NCBI GenBank assembly: GCA_902622875.1
Contig: CACNRW010000012.1
Coordinates: 1 to 64,000, forward strand
DNA: 64,000 bases
Source: an uncultured SAR116 cluster alpha proteobacterium
GTDB taxonomy: Bacteria > Pseudomonadota > Alphaproteobacteria > Puniceispirillales > Marisalimonadaceae
Reading direction: 5' to 3'
Shown here in pieces: positions 57,861 through 64,000 of this stretch. The translations under genes and the position numbers were made by a program. Position 1 is the stretch's first letter. Each line of letters opens with the position of its first letter. The notes under the pieces are model-generated. The model was not told where the DNA came from and made no database searches. It saw only the letters and a list, made by a program, of their open reading frames with translations.

Positions 57861-58412
57861 ATGTGTGGCCGATTTGTAATATCATCTAATAATGTTTTTG
57901 GTCTAGAATATAAGCCCTCGTTTAATATTGTACCATCACAATTGGTGCCTGTGAAAACTATTAATGATGCAAAGTTGATGAAATGGACTTATGCACCATT
58001 ATGGAAAAAAGATATGAACCTCATTAATTGTCGTTCAGAGACTATGAATGAAAAACCATCCTTTAGAAATGCTAAAAGATGTGTGATATTTCATAATGGT
58101 TGGTACGAGTGGCTAAGAAAAGATAAAGAAAAAATTCCATTTTATCATTATTGTCAATCAAACAGTTTTGCAGGGCTTTATAACGATATTGGATGTCTTA
58201 TTCTGACGCGAACTGCAACAGATCAAATCAATCATATTCACCATCGACAACCTGTTTTATTGAACAATTCTGAAATATCTTCTTACCTTGAAGGAGAAAA
58301 TTTATTAAACAGTAAAGCAAATTATAACATAAATTTTTATCGTGTAAGTAAAGATGTAAATAGTCCCCAAAATAATAATTCAAATCTAATTACTATGGTT
58401 GACACAACTTAA
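57861..58412 (+). CDS. yedK: SRAP (SOS response-associated peptidase/HMCES-like) protein
   Basis: The 183-residue protein starts MCGRF with the catalytic Cys2 exposed once Met is removed. LINCRSETMNEKPSF (the NARxE-like block), FHNGWYEWLRKDKEKIPFY with the conserved Glu, and ILTRTATDQINHIHHRQPVLL with the active-site His are present. SRAP proteins crosslink to abasic sites in single-stranded DNA, protecting them. It is shorter than the roughly 220-residue E. coli YedK. It follows no operon and is preceded by an A-rich leader. Confidence 0.9.
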   Translation: MCGRFVISSNNVFGLEYKPSFNIVPSQLVPVKTINDAKLMKWTYAPLWKKDMNLINCRSETMNEKPSFRNAKRCVIFHNGWYEWLRKDKEKIPFYHYCQSNSFAGLYNDIGCLILTRTATDQINHIHHRQPVLLNNSEISSYLEGENLLNSKANYNINFYRVSKDVNSPQNNNSNLITMVDTT

Positions 58413-58738
58413 CCTTTTAAGGTTTATCAAATAAGGATTTATTAAATTACTAAGGATCAACACAAATTTACCCAAAATTTCTAAATAAAATATATTAATA
58501 TAAATTTTTACTCTTTAACTTTGTTACAATCTTTATAAATAATAGAAATTTTATAATTAATTATTTTATAAGAACAATTGAGCTAATATTAATATTTTTA
58601 GACTAGTCATTAAGTTAACTTCTATATTCTTATTAGCACTAGCACGCTTAGTGGGGATTTGGAATTATTCTTAAATAAAGAACCACATTATTTAAAATCG
58701 TGCCTAAATATTTTTCCGACAAATATAATCTTTGGTAA
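58413..58738. other. Intergenic AT-rich stretch without recognised features
   Basis: No convincing gene, RNA gene or strong terminator is seen. A short AACCTTTTAAGGTT inverted repeat just after the SRAP stop (about 58410-58424) could be a weak transcript end, but no T-tract follows. Several stops in all frames exclude a protein of useful length. Confidence 0.4.
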
Positions 58739-59035
58739 TTACTTATTAATCTGATTACTTTCTTCTTCTTTAAAAATATAATGTGAACCGATACAACCTA
58801 TCATAATTGCAATTAATAATTCTGGTTGGCCCTTTTCAAGCGAGTTTTTAATAATTAGCCAAAGTATAATAATCAAAATACTAAGTGGGAAAACAATTAG
58901 AACTTTAACTTTCCAGAGAATATGTTGATAACATAATTTAACAAATTTTAAGATCCACTTTAAAAGACCTAAAATTAACACACCAAAAATAACGAACATA
59001 CAAAAGATAAATATTTTAAAAATTGTATATTCCAT
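58739..59035 (-). CDS. Unrecognised 98-residue membrane protein
   Basis: The 98-residue protein has a long N-terminal hydrophobic helix (IFKIFIFCMFVIFGVLILGLL), a second pair (KVLIVFPLSILIIILWLI and LLIAIMIGCIGSHYIF) and an acidic tail (KEEESNQ). The last helix-tail combination recalls the two-helix peptides nearby but the match is weak. It is probably cotranscribed with the Cys-rich gene upstream of it, 8 bases away. Function unknown. Confidence 0.6.
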   Translation of the reverse strand: MEYTIFKIFIFCMFVIFGVLILGLLKWILKFVKLCYQHILWKVKVLIVFPLSILIIILWLIIKNSLEKGQPELLIAIMIGCIGSHYIFKEEESNQINK

Positions 59036-59043
59036 AATTATAA

Positions 59044-59298
59044 TTAGTTGGCTTCATATAAAGGAAGTACTATTTTAGCTGAATTTAATCGATACTTAAT
59101 ACATGCTTTAATATTTTGAAATTGAGATTTAAAATTTTTTCCATTAAGGTATTTATAATATCTAATGCAGTTACCGCAAAGATAGATCCAATCTTTGTCA
59201 GATAAATGTTTTTTGCAATTCCATATAATTTTGTGAGGATCAAAACATTCTTTACAAAAACTATTTAATTTAAACATATAATCAAATACTCCATTCAT
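59044..59298 (-). CDS. Unrecognised Cys-rich small protein
   Basis: The frame is open from a TTG at 59331; ATG at 59298 gives about 84 residues and ATG at 59277, seven codons later, is also possible. The product has paired cysteines in FCKECFDPHKIIWNC and WIYLCGNCIRYYK, giving a CxxC-x(n)-CxxC arrangement with nearby His, which suggests a small zinc-binding domain. The family is not recognised. It overlaps the end of a 30-residue frame upstream. Confidence 0.5.
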   Translation of the reverse strand: MNGVFDYMFKLNSFCKECFDPHKIIWNCKKHLSDKDWIYLCGNCIRYYKYLNGKNFKSQFQNIKACIKYRLNSAKIVLPLYEAN

Positions 59299-59374
59299 TA
59301 ATCCAATATGATATAGTTGGGAAAAAAACAAAAAGCATAAATAATACTGATATAATTATTACCCATTTATTCAT
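59282..59374 (-). CDS. Possible 30-residue membrane peptide
   Basis: An ATG at 59374 with GGAATATAA upstream opens a 30-codon frame (MNKWVIIISVLFMLFVFF ending EWSI) to a TGA at 59284-59282. It is one hydrophobic helix. The stop overlaps the beginning of the Cys-rich frame, so it could be a coupled leader peptide. It is short enough to be chance in AT-rich DNA. Confidence 0.3.
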   Translation of the reverse strand: MNKWVIIISVLFMLFVFFPTISYWINEWSI

Positions 59375-59574
59375 TTATATTCCATAATTTTAAAAACTGT
59401 TAAAAGCAAAAACTAATGTGCCATGATTAGTAAAATATTCAAAATAATTTAATACAAAAAATTAATTTTTAACTAAAATAATTTTTTCCAATAGTTTTCA
59501 AAACATATCAATAATATTATTAGTTAATTAAAATAATTTTAAAATTTATAAGGATTCATCAATTAAAAAAGTAA

Positions 59575-59871
59575 CTAATCATATGGATCAATTTTAACTT
59601 CACCGCTGTAAACAATTTCTTTTGGAGATAATGAATTTGGCATTTTAACATGTTTAGCTAAATATGTTCTAACAGTTTTTAAATGTTTTTCATCTTCGTA
59701 TTTCCAAATACTTGTAACTTGACTTTTGTTGGTCTCATTTTAAAGAACAGTCAAATTAATTTTAATATCATTACTAAAACATTCTTTTTTAATTTTTTGA
59801 CAAAATAGAAGAAACAAATCCGCATGTTCTTCATTTTGAAAAGTCTGGACATATATCCTCATAATAGACAT
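59575..59871 (-). pseudogene. Second copy of the 98-residue protein, broken by one in-frame TAA
   Basis: The minus strand from ATG 59871 to TAG 59575 has 99 codons, exactly the length of the gene at 53523-53819, and its translation aligns along the whole length: MSIMRIYVQTFQNEEHADLF, QVTSIWKYEDEKHLKTVRTY, NSLSPKEIVYSGEVKIDP. Codon 44 is TAA (59742-59740), where the other copy has Gln (CAG), so one base change from CAA explains it. No other lesion is present. The start side keeps an AGGA-like site. This is a recent inactivation of a paralogue. Confidence 0.85.
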
Positions 59872-59941
59872 CTAAAATGATTCCTAAAATTAAAGTACTA
59901 ATAATAACAATAATTCTTTGATTAATTATATGATGAAATTA

Positions 59942-60712
59942 CTAATTTATATAGCCATAAGTCAATATTGGAAGATTTGTGTATGCAAACCGTCCTTCTT
60001 CCTCAGCCATACTTAACTGACTTTGCCATTCATCTACTTTGTCCGATGAAACTCCTTGCTGTATAGCAAATTTAGCCATAACGTCAGCTGCATACCTTGC
60101 TGGTGAATTATTATCTCTATTCGTTATAAATAGAGGTAATGGTTTGTGTTTAATGTGTTTAAACCCAAACTTTTTGAGTTTACCAGTGAGATCCATAGGT
60201 AGCATTTGATGGAAACAATGATTTTTGAATGTATCTTGGATAATGTTATTTAAGTTTTCATCGGCACCATAAAATTTATAATAATCCCATAGAATAGATA
60301 TATTTACAAAAATAGATTCTGGTTTAAGCACTCTAATAACTTCTTCAATTGATTCATCAACATTTTTAATATATTCAAAGGTTTGTACAGAGACCACAGC
60401 GTCACAACTATCGTCATTCAAATTTATTGAATTTGCTAATCCATGTAGAGTAAAAACATTATCATGTGAATTACATCTTTCTTTAGCTTGTTTTAGTTGG
60501 TCTTCGCTAGTATCTAATCCATATACTTTACCATTTGGGCCGACGGCTTTTGCAAGTTCTTCTAAAAGATGCCCTCCTCCACAACCTATGTCGAGAACCT
60601 GTTGACCTGATTGCAAGTCTAAAGTATTTAAAATTTCTAGCCTTCTAGAAGTTCCCGCAATACTAGCAGCCATTTTTCTCTGTATAAGGCCAATTTCATT
60701 TTGAAATTCCAT
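59942..60712 (-). CDS. Class I SAM-dependent methyltransferase
   Basis: The 256-residue protein has the methyltransferase motif I QVLDIGCGGGHLLEELAKAVG, then GLDTSEDQLKQAKERC and AVVSVQTFEYIKNVDESIEEVIRVLKPES. The C-terminal half (NSPARYAADVMAKFAIQQG) is not a known specificity domain. The acceptor is unknown; the methyltransferase_11 type fold fits many small-molecule enzymes. AGGGATGTT precedes the ATG at 60712. It stands alone between a pseudogene and a featureless gap. Confidence 0.88.
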   Translation of the reverse strand: MEFQNEIGLIQRKMAASIAGTSRRLEILNTLDLQSGQQVLDIGCGGGHLLEELAKAVGPNGKVYGLDTSEDQLKQAKERCNSHDNVFTLHGLANSINLNDDSCDAVVSVQTFEYIKNVDESIEEVIRVLKPESIFVNISILWDYYKFYGADENLNNIIQDTFKNHCFHQMLPMDLTGKLKKFGFKHIKHKPLPLFITNRDNNSPARYAADVMAKFAIQQGVSSDKVDEWQSQLSMAEEEGRFAYTNLPILTYGYIN

Positions 60713-61105
60713 AACATCCCTATATTTAGTTTTAATATAAACATTATAATTATTAAGATATAAAAAGGTAAATATTTCAAATAAATTTAAATATTTTTAT
60801 TTGTTAACAACTATTATTAAACTAAGGGCTATATCTTTAACTTAGTAAATTCATAAGCAACAATTTTAGATATTCTACTTAACTTTTTTTAATTTTTCAT
60901 ACCAACATTAAAGTATCAGAACGATATTTAAATGCACAAAATCTAAATATTGTTAAAATTAGGACAATAAAATAAAACTATGTTGCTATCCCACAGTAGA
61001 TGATTTAGAAAAAATTCATATAAAAGTTTTACATATTAGATTGTATATTCTTTAATCTATATTAATAGGCATTAGTTTATACTGAAAATTAGGTAGTATA
61101 AAATA
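60713..61105. other. Intergenic AT-rich stretch without recognised features
   Basis: No gene of convincing length is seen. A 29-codon stretch (plus strand, ending in TAA near 61054) reads KIKLCCYPTVDDLEKIHIKV but has no start codon and is preceded by a stop. An AGGTAG site at 61091-61096 belongs to the next gene. No tRNA-like fold or strong repeat was found. Confidence 0.4.
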
Positions 61106-61528
61106 TTGAAAAAAAAATTATGTATATTATTAATTTTATTGATGATTCCAACTATTAGCAATTCAACTACAAAAATAAATTTAGAAAGTTATATCAACTC
61201 ATTATTGTGGGAAAAAAGGATAGTTCTTTTTATTTCAAAGGCAAAATATGTTCATTTTATTAATGAAACTGACGATTTTTTTAAAAATAATAGTTGTGAA
61301 AATGAAGCTAGAAATTTGAAGTACATTAGAATCGTTGGGGATGAAATTAATAGATATATTATGCCAGACAGATATATTAATAAATATGGTATCTGGTTAA
61401 TTGGCTACGATGGACAAGATAAATCACATTCAACGGATATTTCATTATTAAAAGAAATTTATAATATTATCGACAAAATGCCTCTAAGAAGAAGAGAAAT
61501 GACAGAACAAAACAAGAAATGTAATTAA
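61106..61528 (+). CDS. Unrecognised secreted protein of 140 residues
   Basis: The protein starts at TTG 61106, with AGGTAG about 9 bases upstream, followed by a signal peptide (KKKLCILLILLMIPTISNS). The mature part (INLESYINSLLWEKRIVLFISKAKY, DRYINKYGIWLIGYDGQDKS, RRREMTEQNKKCN) contains a strand-like IVLFI plus IWLIGYDG; this pattern resembles the DUF4174-type family of periplasmic proteins, but the match is uncertain. It lies next to a pseudogene on the opposite strand. Confidence 0.68.
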   Translation: MKKKLCILLILLMIPTISNSTTKINLESYINSLLWEKRIVLFISKAKYVHFINETDDFFKNNSCENEARNLKYIRIVGDEINRYIMPDRYINKYGIWLIGYDGQDKSHSTDISLLKEIYNIIDKMPLRRREMTEQNKKCN

Positions 61529-61582
61529 TAAGCAAGATTAATTGGATTAAAGTATTTGAATATTTTTTTATGAATACTAATT

Positions 61583-62176
61583 TTAGTTAAAATCAAATAA
61601 TTTAACTTTAAAAACCTCTCCATTTGAAAAATATGTTACATTCTGGCTTTGATAAGAAGAAAGATTTTCATTGCATTTTTGCATTGATACATTTCTTATT
61701 AAGTATAAGGGGGATCCACCACTACCTTTTCTTGAATTTTTTTTGAAACTGTCAGGTATAAAGTCTTATTATTTTTTAAACGAATAGTGTTATCTTCACT
61801 AAAGATAAACTCTTGAAAGTTTATACATTTCGTAAGATTTAAACTTACCGGGTGCCAGTATGAAGCTGCTTGCAAACATACACCAAAATTAGGAAAAAAT
61901 AATTGTCTTTGTTTAAGTTTTTTGCATCTAAACCTTGGTCAACAGCAATTTCCCATCATAAGAGTAACAAGTGTGTACTTGAGTCCCTGTTTTCATTTTA
62001 GCCTTAAATTTATATCCTTTAATATCAATACAAAATCCTCTTTTATCGTCTAAATTATCTAATTACTTAATCGCTACTAAACCAACATTTGAATTACTCC
62101 AAACTTTTGAAGAATTGATAAAAAGACAAAATAAAACTCCTAAAAATATTAAGATTTTTTTGAATACTGAAAACAT
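61583..62176 (-). pseudogene. Decayed secreted protein, possibly beta-trefoil lectin-like
   Basis: From ATG 62176 the minus strand reads a signal peptide (KKILIFLGVLFCLFI), reaches an in-frame TAA about 38 codons in, and then continues with GFCIDIKGYKFKAKMKTGTQ and VHTCYSYDG. Changing frame twice or more gives AVDQGLDAKN, then FGVCLQAASYWHPVSLNL and NTIRLKNNKTLYLTVS, and in the original frame GSGGSPLYLIRNVSMQKC, to a TAA at 61583-61585. The CxD-xKG and CLQA-x-xL patterns with cysteine pairs suggest a ricin-type beta-trefoil, tentatively. At least three frameshifts and one stop mark it as dead. Confidence 0.65.
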
Positions 62177-62303
62177 TGCTGAATCTTAAAAGTTAGCATT
62201 AAAATTGATAAAGAATAATTAATATTCTTTAAAGACAACTCATTAATTGCGTGTTTGTTTGGATTGTTAGTTTTAAAATAATAATAAATATCATACTCAC
62301 TCA

Positions 62304-62654
62304 TCATATAATTTTATATCCAAACTTTTTTGAAATAAAATCTACAATAAATATAAAAAAAATTGTCATTACAATACTTAATATCACTGATATATAAAAT
62401 CCAAACTTGTTTATTAAATATGGAAAAGTTAAAAACATAGGAAGTGTAGGCAGGACATACAAAAATGTAAACGACATATGGTTAGAAATTTTTTCTGTAG
62501 GTGTTTTTTCGTAATATAACCAAAATAGAATCATAATGGTCGTTATTGGAAGTGCAGCAACCAGTCCTCCCATACGTTCATTCGTTTTAGCAATTTCACT
62601 AATAATAACAATTAAAAATGCAGTGACTAAAACTTTGGAAATAAGATATAACAT
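62304..62654 (-). CDS. DUF3147-like membrane protein
   Basis: The 116-residue protein has four predicted helices. The segment ERMGGLVAALPITTIMILFWLYYEKTPTEK has the GGLxAxLP...YxE block of DUF3147, followed by HMSFTFLYVLPTLPMFLTF. Function unknown. It starts at ATG 62654 and lies between the decayed secreted gene and a TolA-like lipoprotein gene, all on the minus strand. Confidence 0.8.
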   Translation of the reverse strand: MLYLISKVLVTAFLIVIISEIAKTNERMGGLVAALPITTIMILFWLYYEKTPTEKISNHMSFTFLYVLPTLPMFLTFPYLINKFGFYISVILSIVMTIFFIFIVDFISKKFGYKII

Positions 62655-62728
62655 TTTTAAAATAACTTTTAACTTTTGATTTCACGGTTTTAAATAATAA
62701 AACTTATTTACTTCATAAAGGGAAGTTT

Positions 62729-63574
62729 TTATTTTTCTAATATGAATTTTGGATCAAATTTCACTATAAAGTTTTTAAATAATTTAATTTTATTATTTGG
62801 AATAGGCAGATATAAACAATTTAATGCAGCTTTATTAGCAATATCTGCAAGGATTTTATATTCAGAATCGTTTTCATACTTTTTTCGATCTACAATGCTT
62901 GTACTATTTATTAATCCGTCATTACTAATAAAAATTTGTAGAGAAACTACAGGGTAATTTTTTAAATAATTTATAGATGGAAAATTTAATTTAAAACACT
63001 TATTCATATGAACTTGTACAATATTTTTTAAATTTCTTAATTCAAAATTTGGTACATCTTTTAATTCATTAAAAATATTTTTTATATTTTTTATCGGTAT
63101 GGAAGTAGTGTCAAAACTTTTGCAATCATAAGCATGTTTTGGACTTGACAGTGCACCTAGTTTTGTATTCTCAAAATTATAAAACCATCCATTACCAGAA
63201 GGATGAATTATTATTTGATAATTATTGTACTTTTCTCCTCCCCAATCCCAGTAATGTTGAACACCTTTACGAGAATACATAGCAAGTTTTTTTTCTTTTG
63301 TATCATTTAACAAAGACATACCAATCCTATTTTGGTCAATTTTTTGAAATTCCGGAAAATATCCAACTGTATAGACTAGTTGTTTATATTTGATCAACCA
63401 ATGGGATTTGTAACATTTCCATTTAACAAATTTATATTCTATAACATTTTTATTTATTTTATTTTGAGATATACGTAACTTTGTCTCTATCTCAGGAAAA
63501 TCATTATTTTTTTGATTTGTTATACAACTATTTAATCCAATAAATAATAAAAATATAATAATAAATTTATTCAT
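62729..63574 (-). CDS. Lipoprotein with TolA/TonB-like C-terminal domain
   Basis: The 281-residue protein has a lipoprotein signal (MNKFIIIFLLFIGLNSC, lipobox LNSC). The middle carries QHYWDWGGEKYN and IIIHPSGNGWFYNFENTKLG. The last 80 residues match the TolA/TonB C-terminal domain pattern: YPVVSLQIFISNDGLINSTS, YKILADIANKAALNCLYLPIP, ending IVKFDPKFIL. Classical TolA has an N-terminal helix and a long coiled domain, absent here, so this would be a periplasmic partner rather than TolA. No tol or pal genes adjoin. Confidence 0.72.
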   Translation of the reverse strand: MNKFIIIFLLFIGLNSCITNQKNNDFPEIETKLRISQNKINKNVIEYKFVKWKCYKSHWLIKYKQLVYTVGYFPEFQKIDQNRIGMSLLNDTKEKKLAMYSRKGVQHYWDWGGEKYNNYQIIIHPSGNGWFYNFENTKLGALSSPKHAYDCKSFDTTSIPIKNIKNIFNELKDVPNFELRNLKNIVQVHMNKCFKLNFPSINYLKNYPVVSLQIFISNDGLINSTSIVDRKKYENDSEYKILADIANKAALNCLYLPIPNNKIKLFKNFIVKFDPKFILEK

Positions 63575-63691
63575 TTTTAAATCTTAACGAAAAATGTATT
63601 AAAATAACAACAATGTTTAATAATTAAACATGTTAAATGCTTTTATTTAATGTAAACATATTCTAGTATTGACTTAGAGTAAGGAGATATT

Positions 63692-64000
63692 GTGCAAAAA
63701 TTAATCTATGATATTTGGAACATTGTTATGAACCATAACAAAAATCCTTTAAAAAATATTCCAGATATAAATACAAGACATATGATAATGCAGGTTTTAG
63801 CATGGATGTGGTGCATTATTTTTTCAATGTACTTTACCAGTATGTGGATATTTGGAATAACAACAATTACACATATACTTTTATTGAGTGCAATCGCTAT
63901 CACAGTAGCTACTTTTGAAACTGCTAAGAGAAAACCAAAATATTTTGGAAACTACTATACTCCTAGTCGAAGCCGTGCAATATATGTTGATGGAAAAAGA
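63692..64000 (+). CDS. Membrane protein, partial at the right edge
   Basis: A GTG at 63692, 5 bases after AAGGAG (63681-63686), opens a frame without stops to the window end (103 codons). It encodes KLIYDIWNIVMNHNKNPLKN, IPDINTRHMIMQVLAWMWC, two hydrophobic segments (IIFSMYFTSMWIFGI and LLLSAIAITVATFETAKR) and a basic stretch FGNYYTPSRSRAIYVDGKR. I recall no named family; the regular composition and start signal mark it as a real gene. The C-terminus lies outside. Confidence 0.78.
   Translation, partial: MQKLIYDIWNIVMNHNKNPLKNIPDINTRHMIMQVLAWMWCIIFSMYFTSMWIFGITTITHILLLSAIAITVATFETAKRKPKYFGNYYTPSRSRAIYVDGKR

Noticed and set aside
60713-61105. Search for a tRNA or other structured RNA in the largest gaps
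   Set aside because: No cloverleaf-like arms, conserved T-loop sequence or GC-rich stems were found in this gap or those at 56740-57112 and 58413-58738.

Overview
The window is a gene-dense, strongly AT-rich stretch with very short intergenic gaps, many overlapping stops and starts, and occasional GTG and TTG starts. Three TRAP transporters, a four-subunit sarcosine oxidase, CaiB-type CoA transferase, GMC oxidoreductase and D-aminoacylase genes in a low-GC background suggest a streamlined free-living marine alphaproteobacterium, of SAR116, AEGEAN-169 or SAR11-like type. This is an inference from gene content and base composition. No rRNA, tRNA, CRISPR array, transposase or phage module was recognised.

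Region 1 (1-10.1 kb) holds a branched-chain-amino-acid-type ABC importer (livM partial, livH, livF, livG, binding protein) on the minus strand. It is divergent from soxB-soxD-soxA-soxG, a heterotetrameric sarcosine oxidase. The layout suggests uptake and demethylation of a methylated amine such as sarcosine.

Region 2 (10.1-23 kb) is a catabolic island. Two three-gene TRAP transporters flank a RidA protein and an Ldh-type dehydrogenase. A meta-cleavage operon follows: extradiol dioxygenase, flavin hydroxylase, IclR regulator, second extradiol-type VOC protein and FAH-type hydrolase.

Region 3 (23-38 kb) mixes a DUF445 protein, SDR, AlaX, a methyltransferase next to a GMC oxidoreductase, TerC, and a third TRAP system. 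That system has a fused DctQM permease, a divergent binding protein and an unlisted 40-residue membrane peptide between them. An amidase with RidA, a hydroxyacid dehydrogenase, another SDR, EamA, a haloacid dehalogenase and a PuuD-like hydrolase follow.

Region 4 (38-47.8 kb) has a glutathionyl-hydroquinone reductase, then a hydroxyacyl-CoA dehydrogenase, CoA transferase, D-aminoacylase and MATE run, then a zinc alcohol dehydrogenase with a c-type cytochrome, a chromate transporter and a MOSC protein.

Region 5 (47.8-64 kb) is accessory in character: small membrane proteins, a YadA-head-like adhesin beside a Rap1a-like protein and a lipoprotein, then housekeeping genes (RsmJ, sulfurtransferase, quinone oxidoreductase, CutA, YugP, SRAP). 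From about 53.5 kb onward there are short paralog pairs and decayed genes. These include a 98-residue gene with a full-length second copy interrupted by one in-frame TAA, two related two-helix membrane peptides, and a multiply frameshifted secreted protein that may be a beta-trefoil. This decay and duplication zone, the 40-residue TRAP-linked peptide and the hairpins placed directly after binding-protein genes are the least ordinary things in the window.
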